Shown piece by piece: positions 36,100 through 45,339 of a stretch of 64,000 nucleotides of DNA (the first letter of the stretch is position 1; each line of letters starts with the position of its first letter). Both the position numbers and the translations under genes were made by a program. Origin of the DNA: CAVSRC01 sp963830205 (GTDB lineage: Bacteria; Pseudomonadota; Alphaproteobacteria; Rhizobiales; Kaistiaceae); NCBI GenBank assembly GCA_963830205.1, contig CAWHLP010000043.1, forward strand, positions 201,225-265,224. The letters are read 5' to 3'. The notes beneath the pieces were generated by a model, which saw only the letters and a list, made by a program, of their open reading frames with translations, had not been told where the DNA came from and searched no databases.

Positions 36100-37323
36100 T
36101 CAGTGCGCCCGGCGGCGCGCAAGCAGTTGGTCTGCGATCTCACGTCCGCGGCGGTCGAGCGCGATGGCCTCTTCGACCGAATCCGGCGCCGCCGGCACAG
36201 TCTCGGCCGAAACGCGCTCGATCGTTTGCGCGACCAATCCGGCAATTTCAAGAAAGCCGATGCGGCCCGCCAGGAAGGCCGCCACCGCCACCTCGTTGGC
36301 GGCATTGAGAATGTTGGTCGCCCACCCGCCGGCATCAAGGGCCTCGCGCGCCAGCGTGAGCGCCGGGAAACGGCTGAGATCCGGCCGCTCGAAGGTCAGG
36401 CTGCCGAGTTCGGCGAGGTCGAGCCGGCGGCCGCCGAGCCCCCCGCTCTCCGGCCAGGACAGGCAATGGGCGATCGGCACGCGCATGTCGGGCAGGCCCA
36501 TCCCGGCGATCACGGCGCCGTCGTGGAAGGCGACCAGCCCGTGCACCACCGACTGCGGATGCACCAGCACGTCGAGCCTCTCCGCCGGCATGTCGAACAG
36601 ATGGTGGGCCTCGATCACCTCCAGGCCCTTGTTCATCATCGTCGCCGAATCGATGGTGATCTTGCGTCCCATCGACCAGTTGGGGTGCTTGAGCGCGTCG
36701 GCGGCCGTGGCCGCGGCCATGCGCTCCAGGCTCCAGGTGCGGAACGGGCCGCCCGAGGCGGTGATGACGATCCGCTCCACCTCCTCGATCGGGCGCCCGC
36801 CCAGCGCCTGGTAGACGGCGTTGTGCTCCGAATCCATCGGCAGGATGGTGACGCCCTCTTCCGCCGCCGCGCGCATGAAGATGGCGCCGGCGGAGACCAG
36901 GCACTCCTTGTTGGCGATGGCGACCCGCGTGCCCATGCGGATGGCGGCATAGGTCGGCGCCAGACCGGCCGCGCCGACGATCGCGCCGACCACCAGGTCG
37001 GCCGGCCGCTCGGCCGCTTCGCGCACCGCATCGGCGCCGGCGGCCGCGGCGATGCCGGTGCCGGCAAGCGCCGCCTTGAGGTCGCCGTACGCTGACGGGT
37101 CGGCGACCACCGCCAGCCGCGCCCCGGCCGTCCGCGCGATGCGCGCCAGCTTCTCGGCATTGGCATTGGCGGTGACGGCTTCGACGGCAAAGGAACCGGC
37201 GCGTTCGGCGATCACCGAGAGCGTGCTGGCGCCGATCGAGCCGGTTGCGCCGAGGATGGTCACGCGGCGCGGCGTCACCGCCGAACGCGGCATCTGGGCG
37301 GCTGCGGCGCTCACCGTCACCAT
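36100..37323 (-). CDS. dxr: 1-deoxy-D-xylulose 5-phosphate reductoisomerase
   Basis: 407 residues from ATG 37323. NADPH-binding VTILGATGSIGASTLSVIAE; AIANKECLVSAG; metal/active-site PMDSEHNAVYQALGG and ASGGPFRTWSLERM; NWSMGRKITIDSATMMNKGL. Commits DXP to the MEP isoprenoid pathway, supplying precursors to UppS just upstream. Start overlaps the end of cdsA by seven bases. Confidence 0.95.
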   Translation of the reverse strand: MVTVSAAAAQMPRSAVTPRRVTILGATGSIGASTLSVIAERAGSFAVEAVTANANAEKLARIARTAGARLAVVADPSAYGDLKAALAGTGIAAAAGADAVREAAERPADLVVGAIVGAAGLAPTYAAIRMGTRVAIANKECLVSAGAIFMRAAAEEGVTILPMDSEHNAVYQALGGRPIEEVERIVITASGGPFRTWSLERMAAATAADALKHPNWSMGRKITIDSATMMNKGLEVIEAHHLFDMPAERLDVLVHPQSVVHGLVAFHDGAVIAGMGLPDMRVPIAHCLSWPESGGLGGRRLDLAELGSLTFERPDLSRFPALTLAREALDAGGWATNILNAANEVAVAAFLAGRIGFLEIAGLVAQTIERVSAETVPAAPDSVEEAIALDRRGREIADQLLARRRAH

Positions 37324-38159
37324 GTCGTCAGACCGGTTGCCAGGTGCCACGGCCCGCCGTGCAGGAAGCCGATGATCACCGCCGCGGCGACGGCGAAGAC
37401 GAGGCCGTCGACGCGATCCATGAGGCCGCCGTGGCCGGGCACGATGTTGCCCGAGTCCTTGACGCCGAAGGTGCGCTTGACGGCGGACTCGAACAGGTCG
37501 CCGGCCTGGGCGGCAACCGACAGGAGTGCGCACACCAGCGCCAGCCCCGCCGCCACCGGCACCTGTGCCAGCATGGCGACGATAAGGCCGATGACGACCC
37601 CGGCGATCAGCCCGCCGATCGCCCCGGCCCAGGTCTTCTTCGGCGAGATCGCCGGCCACAGCTTCGGCCCACCGATCGCCCGGCCGGCGAAGAAGGCGCC
37701 GCTGTCGGTGCCCCAGACCACGGCAAACACCACCAGCACCGCGGCCAGCCCGTTATCCGGCGCAAAGCGCAGCAGCAGGAGGCCGAGGCCGAGCGCGGCG
37801 CTGTAGGCGACGCCTCCCGGCCGCCATGGCTCGCGCGCCACCACCGCGGCAGCCACCACCGCCAGCCCGGTCAGGCCCGCGGCCGCCCCGACAAGTCCGC
37901 CAGTCAGCAGCGCCAAGCTCGCGACCAGCGCCGCGGTGAAGATCACCGTCGGCAGCAGCCGGTCGCCGGTCAGCCCGATCCATTCGAGATGCACCACGAT
38001 CACCACCGCCGATACGGCGATGGCCGCCAGCCAGCCGCCAAACCAGGCAGCCGCGAGGGTCAGCCCGGCGAGGATCGCGGCCGACGCAAGACGGACCAGC
38101 ATTTCGTTGCTCGATACCGGCGTGACCCCGCCTCCGCCGGTGACACGCACCACGCTCAC
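37317..38159 (-). CDS. cdsA: Phosphatidate cytidylyltransferase
   Basis: 280 residues starting at GTG 38159, which overlaps the uppS stop as GTGA. Eight or so hydrophobic helices and the signature KKTWAGAIGG...SVAAQAGDLFESAVKRTFGV and KDSGNIVPGHGGLMDRVDGL near the C-terminus. Makes CDP-diacylglycerol for phospholipid synthesis in the inner membrane. The open frame continues upstream inside uppS but that part is not CdsA-like. Confidence 0.92.
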   Translation of the reverse strand: MSVVRVTGGGGVTPVSSNEMLVRLASAAILAGLTLAAAWFGGWLAAIAVSAVVIVVHLEWIGLTGDRLLPTVIFTAALVASLALLTGGLVGAAAGLTGLAVVAAAVVAREPWRPGGVAYSAALGLGLLLLRFAPDNGLAAVLVVFAVVWGTDSGAFFAGRAIGGPKLWPAISPKKTWAGAIGGLIAGVVIGLIVAMLAQVPVAAGLALVCALLSVAAQAGDLFESAVKRTFGVKDSGNIVPGHGGLMDRVDGLVFAVAAAVIIGFLHGGPWHLATGLTTW

Positions 38160-38923
38160 GCGCTCTCCCGCTCGCCACGCCCGCCGTAGCGCCGGCTGCG
38201 GGTCGCGAACATCTCTAGCGCCACGCCGAGCGCGTCGCGGCCGAAGTCCGGCCAGTTGACCTCGAGGAAGACCAGTTCGGCATAGGCCGATTGCCACAGC
38301 AGGAAATTGCTCAGCCGCATTTCCCGTCCCGTGCGGATGATCAGGTCCGGGTCCGGGAACTTGGCGGTGTCGAGGTGGCCGGCGATCACCTCCTCGTCGA
38401 TTGCCTTGGGGTCGAGCGAGCCGGCCCTGACTTCCTCGGCGATCGCCCGCATGGCGCGGGTGAGCTCGTTGCGGGCACCGTAGTTGAAGGCGAAGATCAG
38501 GTGGAGCTCGTGGTTGCCGGCGGTCAGCGTCTCCGCCTCCTCGATCATCTTGAGGATGTCGGAGGGGACGCCCTCGCGGCTGCCGATCACGCAGACGCGC
38601 ACGCCCTGGGCGTGCAGCTCGGCGACGTCGCGGCGGATATAGAGCCGGAACAGGCCGAACAGGAAGTCGATCTCGTCGCGCGGGCGCGACCAGTTCTCAG
38701 ACGAGAAGCTGTAGAGGGTGAGATAGCGGATCTTGAGGTCGATGGCGGCGCGCACCGTCTTGCGCACGGCCTCGACCCCGCGCCGGTGGCCCTCGCCGCG
38801 CGGCAGGCCGCGCCCCTTCGCCCAGCGCCGGTTGCCGTCCATGATGATGCCGACGTGCCGCGGCACCGCGCCCGTTCCCGGCACGGTGGATGCGGTCTGG
38901 TTCTGGTCGGCGAGCAGGCTCAT
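38156..38923 (-). CDS. uppS: Undecaprenyl diphosphate synthase (cis-prenyltransferase)
   Basis: 255 residues. HVGIIMDGNRRWAKGRGLPR (catalytic Asp and P-loop-like site), TLYSFSSENWSRP, and C-terminal DLIIRTGREMRLSNFLLWQS, YAELVFLEVNWPDF. Adds isopentenyl units in cis to make the C55 lipid carrier for peptidoglycan and O-antigen. 24 bases from frr and four-base overlap with cdsA. Confidence 0.95.
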   Translation of the reverse strand: MSLLADQNQTASTVPGTGAVPRHVGIIMDGNRRWAKGRGLPRGEGHRRGVEAVRKTVRAAIDLKIRYLTLYSFSSENWSRPRDEIDFLFGLFRLYIRRDVAELHAQGVRVCVIGSREGVPSDILKMIEEAETLTAGNHELHLIFAFNYGARNELTRAMRAIAEEVRAGSLDPKAIDEEVIAGHLDTAKFPDPDLIIRTGREMRLSNFLLWQSAYAELVFLEVNWPDFGRDALGVALEMFATRSRRYGGRGERESA

Positions 38924-38947
38924 GCCGCTCTCGCTCCTTGGCCGCCA

Positions 38948-39496
38948 CTACACCTGCAGGATCTCGGCCTCTTTGGCAGCCAGAATTTCGTCGATCTCGG
39001 ATATGGTGCCGTCGGTCATGGTCTGCACGTGCTCGCCGTCCGCGTGGGCCTGATCCTGGCCGATCTCGCCATCTTTTTCCTGCTTCTTGATGGCGTCGAT
39101 GGCGTCGCGGCGCACATGGCGCACGGCGACCCGGGCGGCTTCAGCGTATTTGTGGGCAACCTTGACCAGCTCCTGCCGACGCTCGGCGTTGAGCTCCGGA
39201 ATGGGGATGCGCAGCAGCGTCCCCTCCATGATCGGATTCAACCCGAGGTTGGCCTCGCGGATGGCCCTGTCCACCGCGTGAACGTTGGACTTGTCCCACA
39301 CCTGCACCGACAGCATGCGCGGTTCCGGCACGCTGACCGAGGCCATCTGGTTGAGCGGCATCGTGGTGCCGTAGGCCTCGACATGGATCGGCTCGAGCAG
39401 GCTCGACGAGGCCCGCCCGGTGCGCAAGCCCGCCAATTCACCCCTCAGCACCCCAACAGCCCCCTGCATCCTGCGGTTGACTTCTGCGCTGTCCAT
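38948..39496 (-). CDS. frr: Ribosome recycling factor
   Basis: 182 residues from ATG 39496, which has GGGGA five bases upstream; an in-frame ATG at 39523 adds nine residues. RRF features: LRTGRASSSLLEPIHVEAYG, MPLNQMASVSVPEPRMLSVQ, DKSNVHAVDRAIREANLGLN, PIPELNAERRQELVKVAHKY. Splits post-termination ribosomes with EF-G. Between pyrH and uppS, the common order. Confidence 0.94.
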   Translation of the reverse strand: MDSAEVNRRMQGAVGVLRGELAGLRTGRASSSLLEPIHVEAYGTTMPLNQMASVSVPEPRMLSVQVWDKSNVHAVDRAIREANLGLNPIMEGTLLRIPIPELNAERRQELVKVAHKYAEAARVAVRHVRRDAIDAIKKQEKDGEIGQDQAHADGEHVQTMTDGTISEIDEILAAKEAEILQV

Positions 39497-39577
39497 CTCT
39501 TCCCCTGCAAGTGTATCGGCCAATCGCGGCCGCCATGTGTCAGGCGTTGGCCGTCACGCCCGCCCCCCGGGGCGGGC

Positions 39578-40300
39578 TCAACCGTTGGCGACCACCGTCG
39601 CCCGGCCCTCTCCGGTGAGGATATCAACGAAAGCGCCGGGCTGCTTGATGGAAAAGACGATTACCGGAATCCCGTTGTCGCGGGCAAGAGTGATCGCGGC
39701 GAGATCCATGACGCCCAGCCCCTGGCTGAGCACCGCGTCGTAGCTCAGCCGGTCGTACCGGGTCGCCGTCTTGTCCGTCTTCGGATCGGCCGAATAGACG
39801 CCGTCAACCTGGGTGCCCTTGCACAGCGCGTCGCAGCCCATCTCGGCCGCGCGCAGCGCCGCACCGGTGTCGGTGGTGACGAAGGGGTGGCCGATGCCGC
39901 CGGAGAAGAGCAGCACCTGACCCGCCTCGAAGGCGGCCAGAGCGATCCGCTGGTTGAAGACTTCGCAGATCGAGGGCATGGGAACGGCCGAGAACAGACG
40001 GCTCTCAACCTTGCGCTCATCCAGCTTCTGCTGGAAGGCGATGGCGTTCATCACCGTCGCCAGCATGCCCATCTGGTCGCCGGCGATGCGGTTGCCGCCG
40101 CCCTTGGCGATGGTGACCCCGCGGAAGATGTTGCCGCCGCCGATCACCACGCCGACCTTGACGCCGAGGCCGACCGCCGCCGCCACGTCGTCGGCGATCC
40201 GGCCGGTCACCTTGTCATCGATGCCGAAGGCCTGATCGCCGAGCAGCGCCTCGCCCGAAACCTTGAGGAGAACCCGTTTGTAGCGAAGCGGCGCTGTCAT
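39578..40300 (-). CDS. pyrH: Uridylate kinase
   Basis: 240 residues. YKRVLLKVSGEALLGDQAFG, GVVIGGGNIFRGVTIAKGGG, DQMGMLATVMNAIAF, SGGIGHPFVTTDTGAALRA, TQVDGVYSADPKTDKTATRY. Bacterial UMP kinase (hexameric amino-acid-kinase fold), phosphorylates UMP to UDP. Downstream of the FadL-like gene here instead of directly after tsf. Confidence 0.95.
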   Translation of the reverse strand: MTAPLRYKRVLLKVSGEALLGDQAFGIDDKVTGRIADDVAAAVGLGVKVGVVIGGGNIFRGVTIAKGGGNRIAGDQMGMLATVMNAIAFQQKLDERKVESRLFSAVPMPSICEVFNQRIALAAFEAGQVLLFSGGIGHPFVTTDTGAALRAAEMGCDALCKGTQVDGVYSADPKTDKTATRYDRLSYDAVLSQGLGVMDLAAITLARDNGIPVIVFSIKQPGAFVDILTGEGRATVVANG

Positions 40301-40408
40301 GGTCGCGACTCGGGAAAGCTTGGAAAACCGCCATCGGGATACACGATGGCCGGTTGCCTGTCACGGCCCGCAGGCCGCCGCCCAGGCGCCCGCCGCGCCA
40401 TCCGCCGG

Positions 40409-41617
40409 CTAGTAGTGGACGGCCGCTCTGGCGCTCACCGCATAGACCAGGTCGTCGCCAAACGAAGCCGCATAGCCGACCGGGTTCGGGATACCGCCGG
40501 CAAGCGTCGCCGTGCTCAGCGTCCCGCCGGTCAGCACGCCGACACTGCCGCCGAACCTGAATTCCAAATTCTTGTGCGGTGTCCATACACCCGTCAGATC
40601 GAAGGTCCAGGTGTCGGTCTGTGAGGTGAAGCCCTGTGTCGCGCCCTGATCCCAGGTGACGCTGCCGGCCAGCGACAACTGGTCATTGAACTGGTGTGCG
40701 GCGCCCAGCGTCACCGTCCAGCTGTCCTTCCACAGCAGCGTCAGGGCGCTCGGCGCGCCGCCGCCCGTGATGCAGGGCGTAACGCCCGGCGCGCACAGCG
40801 GCATGTCCTGGTCGACGCTCCAGTTGGTCCATTTGATCGCGCCGAAGGCGAGCCAGCCCGGCGCGACGCCGGATTGCGCCTTCAGTTCGAGCGATTGCGG
40901 CATGGTGATCGAGCCGGCCAGCGGGCCGGTGTAGGCGCCGCCCAGGTTGACGCCCGTGCCGGTCATGTCATAGCCGATCGCCGAATTGTAGATCAGCGTG
41001 GCGCGCAACGCATATTGCGGAATCTCGTAGCCGACGCCGGCGCGCCAGCCGATGCCATCGTCGTCGACGTTGGTCGACGCCACCAGGCCGCTGAAGTTCT
41101 GCAGCAGTTCGTATTTGATCGTCTGATAGGAGGCGCCGCCGATGAACAGCAGATTGCCCATGCCGGCCGAGGCAGAAAGCGCACAGGTGAGCCCGTAATC
41201 CTCGGAGGTGAAGTGCTGCTCGGTCGCCGAGGCCGCGGCGAACCAATTGCCGTAATTGGCATGGCCCTCAAAGGGCTGCCGATAGCTCGCCATGCAGCGC
41301 ACCTGCTGCGCCAGGCGTGCCATGACGCTGAAGCGCTCGACCGAGAAGGGCGCCACCTCGCGCACATTGGTCGCCGACTGACCGGTCAGGTAGCCGGTGC
41401 CCGTCACGTTTGTCAGCGTGCGCTGCGGATCGATGTACCGCGTCTGCGCTTCCGCGGCGACTTTGTCCTGGCTGAAGAGGAAATCCCAGTCGCGTTCGCC
41501 GGTGTCATAGCCGCCTGCATGGGCGGCAACTGAAAGCGCCAGGACCGCCGCTGCGGTCGACACGAAATGCGCGATACCGGCCGCGATCGCGGCCCGTCCA
41601 TGCCCCGGCATCGTCAC
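40409..41617 (-). CDS. FadL/OmpP1-type outer-membrane transport porin
   Basis: 402 residues. Signal peptide at the N-terminus (HFVSTAAAVLALSVAAHAGG) followed by a beta-rich protein with alternating hydrophobic strands, PGWLAFGAIKWTNWSVDQDM and GVWTPHKNLEFRFGGSVGVL, ending in AVHY with a terminal aromatic residue as barrel proteins do. FadL-type porins pass long-chain fatty acids or other hydrophobic compounds through the outer membrane; the substrate is unknown. It interrupts the usual tsf-pyrH adjacency. Confidence 0.78.
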   Translation of the reverse strand: MTMPGHGRAAIAAGIAHFVSTAAAVLALSVAAHAGGYDTGERDWDFLFSQDKVAAEAQTRYIDPQRTLTNVTGTGYLTGQSATNVREVAPFSVERFSVMARLAQQVRCMASYRQPFEGHANYGNWFAAASATEQHFTSEDYGLTCALSASAGMGNLLFIGGASYQTIKYELLQNFSGLVASTNVDDDGIGWRAGVGYEIPQYALRATLIYNSAIGYDMTGTGVNLGGAYTGPLAGSITMPQSLELKAQSGVAPGWLAFGAIKWTNWSVDQDMPLCAPGVTPCITGGGAPSALTLLWKDSWTVTLGAAHQFNDQLSLAGSVTWDQGATQGFTSQTDTWTFDLTGVWTPHKNLEFRFGGSVGVLTGGTLSTATLAGGIPNPVGYAASFGDDLVYAVSARAAVHY

Positions 41618-41765
41618 CCCCTAGCCCGCCGGAAGCAATGCCAAGCGATCATGCAGCGCCGATCGACATGCTCCAGGCGTGGCACGGCCAGGGACGAAGG
41701 CCCCCGTCCGGCCAGGCAGCCATCTAATCGCGTTCAGACTGCCGGAGTCAAACGAGCCACTGCGC

Positions 41766-41805
41766 CCAAAAAGCAAAGGCCCGGACGGGCATCCCCGTCC
41801 GGGCC
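41766..41805 (-). terminator. Rho-independent terminator after tsf
   Basis: GGCCCGGACGGG / CCCGTCCGGGCC stem (41778-41789 with 41794-41805), loop CATC, followed on the minus strand by TTTGCTTTTT. It closes rpsB-tsf, so the FadL-like gene needs its own promoter. Confidence 0.88.
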
Positions 41806-41829
41806 TGGATCATCCCGCCTGCCGGCGGT

Positions 41830-42760
41830 TCACTTCTTGCCGGTGCCGGCCGCTGCGGCGACTTCGGCGGCGAAGTCGCTCTCCGCCTTCTCGACGCCTT
41901 CGCCGAGCCGGAAGCAGACGAACTCGGTCACCGTGACCGCGCTGCCGATGTCGCCCTCGGCCGCCTTCAGCGCCTGCTCCACCGTCTTCTCGGTGTCGAC
42001 GACGAAGGTCTGCGACAAAAGCACGACCTCCTCGTAGAACTTGCGCAGGCGGCCCTCGACCATCTTCTCGATGATCGCCTCGGGCTTGCCCGATTCACGC
42101 GCCTGCTCGGCGAAGATCGCCTTCTCGCGGTCGACGACCGCCTGGTCGAGCTGGCTTGACCGCACTGCCAGCGGCGCCGCGGCGGCGACGTGCATGGCGA
42201 CCTGCCGGCCGATCTCACCCAGCTTGCCGGCATTGCCGGACGACTGCAGCCCGACGATGACGCCGATCTTGCCGAGGCCGGGGGCGACCGCGCTGTGGAT
42301 GTAGCTTGCCACCGCGCCTTCGCTCACCGACACCATGGCGCTGCGCCTGAGCGTCATGTTCTCGCCAATGGTCGCCACCGCCGCCTTGATCGTCGCCTCG
42401 ACGCGTCTCGCCGGACGGCATCTTGGCCGCCGCAATCGCGGCGAGCGAGCCGTCGGTGGCAAGCGCCGCCTTGGCGACGGCGCTGACCAGCGCCTGGAAG
42501 TCCGGGTTGCGGGCGACGAAATCGGTCTCCGAGTTGAGCTCGATCATGACCGCGCGCTTGCCCTCGGAGGCAACCGCCACCAGGCCCTCGGCGGCCACGC
42601 GGCCGGCCTTCTTGGCCGCCTTGGCCAGGCCCTTGGTCCGCAGCCAGTCGATGGCGGCTTCCATCTCGCCGCCGGTCTCGGTCAGCGCCGCCTTGCAGTC
42701 CATCATGCCCGCGCCCGTCTGGTCGCGGAGTTCCTTCACCAATGTCGCGGTGATAGCCAT
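41830..42760 (-). CDS. tsf: Elongation factor Ts, one frameshift
   Basis: About 310 residues over two frames. The N-terminal part (MAITATLVKELRDQTGAGMM, DCKAALTETGGEMEAAIDWL, SETDFVARNPDFQALV) breaks at AKMPSGET near 42403 and continues in another frame with VEATIKAAVATIGENMTLRR, SYIHSAVAPGLGKIGVIVGL, to AAAGTGKK at 41830. EF-Ts recycles EF-Tu-GDP and is essential, so the one-base insertion is almost surely a sequence error. Cotranscribed with rpsB, followed by a strong terminator. Confidence 0.92.
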
Positions 42761-42800
42761 GTCATCAATCCTTGTGTCTTCGGCCGGGCGGCCGCAGCCC

Positions 42801-43911
42801 CTAGCCGCCGGCTAGCGTCTTTGCCTGCCCGATCCAGTCGTCGCGCAAGATGCGGCCCTTGAAGTTGAGGGCGTCGTCGATCTTGGCGATGTCCTCGTCG
42901 GAGAAGTTCGCCACCTGGTCGAAGCGGGTGATGCCGAGCGCATTGAGCTTCTTCTCGAGCACCGGCCCGACGCCGGAGATCTTCTTCAGGTCGTCGGCAT
43001 CGCCGGCCGGCGTCTCGAACAGCGGTTCGAGCGGCGCTGCCGGCTCCGCCGCGGGCGCCGCCTTGGCGCGGCGCTTGGCGGTATCGCGTGCCTGCGGCTC
43101 CAGCTGCCTCGGCAGCGGTCATGTCGACGTCGCCCGCCGCGGCCGCCTCGCCCACCGGCTCCAGCACGGCCGGCTCAACGATCACCTCCTCCTGGGCACC
43201 GATGTCGATGCCGGCGTCGCCCTGGGCGCGGCCGATGCCGTCGATCGCCGCCCTGGCGACCAGGTCGCAATAGAGCGTGATCGCGCGGCCGGCGTCATCG
43301 TTGCCGGGGATCGGATAGGCGATGTTGTCCGGGTCGCAGTTGGAATCGACGATCGCCACCACCGGGATGCCGAGGCGGTTGGCCTCGTCGATGGCGATCT
43401 TCTCCTTGTTGGTATCGATGACGAACAACAGGTTGGGCACGCCGCCCATGTCCTTGATGCCGCCGAGCGCCTTCTCCAGCTTGTCCTTCTCGCGGGTCAG
43501 CATCAGGCGCTCTTTCTTGGTGAGGCCCTGGCCCTCGCCGGCGAACAGCGTCTCCAGTTCGCGCAGGCGCTGGATGGAGCGCGAGATGGTCTTCCAGTTG
43601 GTCAGCATGCCGCCGAGCCAGCGGGCATTGACGTAGTACTGGGCGCAGCGCTTGGCCGCCGCCGTCAGCGGCTCCGCCGCCTGGCGCTTGGTGCCGACGA
43701 ACAGCACGCGGCCGCCGCCGGCCACCGCGTCGCTCACCGCCTCCAGCGCCCGGTGCAGCATGGGCACCGTCTGGGCGAGGTCCATGATGTGGATGTTGTT
43801 GCGCACCCCGTAGATGTACTGAGCCATCTTGGGGTTCCAGCGATGCTTCTGGTGGCCGAAATGAACGCCAGCCTCGAGCAGCTGACGCATGGAATAATCG
43901 GGCAGTGCCAT
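42801..43911 (-). CDS. rpsB: Ribosomal protein S2 with C-terminal extension, one frameshift
   Basis: S2 core of about 255 residues (MALPDYSMRQLLEAGVHFGH, GTKRQAAEPLTAAAKRCAQY, NARWLGGMLTNWKTISRSIQ, VVAIVDSNCDPDNIAYPIPG), then an acidic/Ala-rich linker and, after a frame change near 43110, an extension with DDLKKISGVGPVLEKKLNAL and FDQVANFSDEDIAKIDDALN ending at 42801. The extension carries a helix-hairpin-helix-like GVGPVLEKKL motif, typical of rhizobial S2. Structured leader and GGAG upstream. Frameshift is probably an error, as the extension is intact. Confidence 0.92.
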
Positions 43912-43929
43912 GACTACCTTGCTCCTTTA

Positions 43930-43977
43930 CCGGTTCTGCCGCCGCGGGAACTGAGTCCTTGGGATCAAGGACACCGG
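43930..43977 (-). promoter_or_regulatory. Structured rpsB leader (candidate S2 autoregulatory site)
   Basis: Within the 5' leader, GTCCTTG (43955-43961) pairs with CAAGGAC (43966-43972) around GGAT, and outer CCGGT/ACCGG (43973-43977 with 43930-43934) could close it, ending 18 bases before the ATG. Ribosomal protein operons are often controlled by such leaders. Confidence 0.35.
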
Positions 43978-44161
43978 AAGGGTCGTTCGCCCTGGAACGG
44001 ACGATTGACCCGAACCCCGCGTGTGAGATGGGGCGCCTTATATGGGGATGATTGACGGAAAGCAAGGCTTTCGCCGGCTTCACCAGCCGCCGCGCCCGCC
44101 CGCTTCAGGAAGGTGGCGAAAGGTCGAAGCGGACGCGCCGTCGTCCGGCCGCCCCGCAACT

Positions 44162-45175
44162 TCAGCGCATCGACGCGGTGTCGAGCGTGCCGGCCACCAG
44201 CTTGTTGAGGTCGCCGACCTTCTCGTTGATGAACCAGCCGTAGAAGTTCTCCTGCGGCCACTGCGGCGCCTGGCCCTTCTTGGCGCGCTGGTCGTTGATC
44301 GCCTTGAGGTCGGTGGCGCGGGTGACCGGATCGCCGAGATTGTAGAGCGTGGCGACGACCCCGGCGTTGGCCGAGATGTCGAAGCCGGCGACGCGCTTGT
44401 AGGCGTCGATCGAGCGGCGGATCGCGGCCGCGATGTAGAACATCGAGTCGTCCGGATTCATGATCTGCGAGAACACCTGCGGCGCGTTGTCGATGGACAG
44501 CAGCGGCAGCCCGCTCTTGGCGTGGACGAGGTCGGTGACGCTGAGCGCCACCACCGGGCCGATCTGGCCGATGCCGAAGGTCTGGCCGGCATGGGCCGGC
44601 GCGAAGAACACGCGGTTCAGCCGTGTCGGGGGCCAGCCCCTGCCGGCGAACTGGCGGTTCCACACGGTTTCGCGGCAGTCCCACTTGTCGAAGTTGTCCG
44701 CCATCGCCTCGCAGGTGGCGAATTGCGGGCGCTTGAAGAAGTCCCTGGCGAGCTCGCCGTTGTACTGGAAGGTGAGCGTCTTGTTGTTCATGTATTGCAG
44801 GGCCTTCACGTAGTAGCTCTGCAAGGTGTCGAACACGTTCATGTTGAAGGTGTGCTCGCCGACGATGGCGCCGACGATGTCGACCGGATCGACGCCGTAG
44901 ACCTGCGCCGCCTTCTTGAGGTTGCCCATCAGCCGCTTGTCGGTGGCCAGCACGTTGACCACGTGACGGTACTTGTCGTCCCAGTTGCCGCCCTGCTGCA
45001 TCAGCGTCAGCAGGAAGGACTGCACCGCCACCGGCGGCTGCGTCTTGGCGTGGTAACTGGCCGGAACGACGATGATATCGGGCGCCGCCGGGGGATTGGA
45101 CTTCGCCGATGCCGGCGCGACAGCCAGGGCCGCCGCAAACGCCGCGACGACGGCGATCCACCTAACACGTCCCAT
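44162..45175 (-). CDS. DUF1402 exported protein
   Basis: 337 residues from ATG 45175 (GGAG upstream; the ATG at 45208 adds 11 residues). Signal peptide MGRVRWIAVVAAFAAALAVA ending at ASA, then the DUF1402 body with IVVPASYHAKTQPPVAVQSF, GVDPVDIVGAIVGEHTFNMN, FAPAHAGQTFGIGQIGPVVA and QWPQENFYGWFINEKVGDLN. The GEHTFN and TFGIGQIGP stretches recall lytic-transglycosylase-like folds, so a cell-wall role is possible but unproven. Periplasmic. The stretch to rpsB (43912-44161) holds the rpsB promoter region and leader but no gene. Confidence 0.82.
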   Translation of the reverse strand: MGRVRWIAVVAAFAAALAVAPASAKSNPPAAPDIIVVPASYHAKTQPPVAVQSFLLTLMQQGGNWDDKYRHVVNVLATDKRLMGNLKKAAQVYGVDPVDIVGAIVGEHTFNMNVFDTLQSYYVKALQYMNNKTLTFQYNGELARDFFKRPQFATCEAMADNFDKWDCRETVWNRQFAGRGWPPTRLNRVFFAPAHAGQTFGIGQIGPVVALSVTDLVHAKSGLPLLSIDNAPQVFSQIMNPDDSMFYIAAAIRRSIDAYKRVAGFDISANAGVVATLYNLGDPVTRATDLKAINDQRAKKGQAPQWPQENFYGWFINEKVGDLNKLVAGTLDTASMR

Positions 45176-45339
45176 GACGCAACTCCCGAAACCGGATCGC
45201 CAGCCCACCGGGCCACGCGATCACCCCCGAACCCGTGTGCACCAATGTCTTCTTTTTTCGACTTACCGCTATTGTGCCTGCCGATTTGCGGCACGGTCAA
45301 GGCGCTTGAACAGTCCCCTGCCCCTGCATAGCCGCGCCG

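Noticed and set aside
44058..44072. Small hairpin GAAAGC-AAG-GCTTTC before rpsB
   Set aside because: Only a six-base stem without a T-run; may be chance and does not clearly end any transcript.
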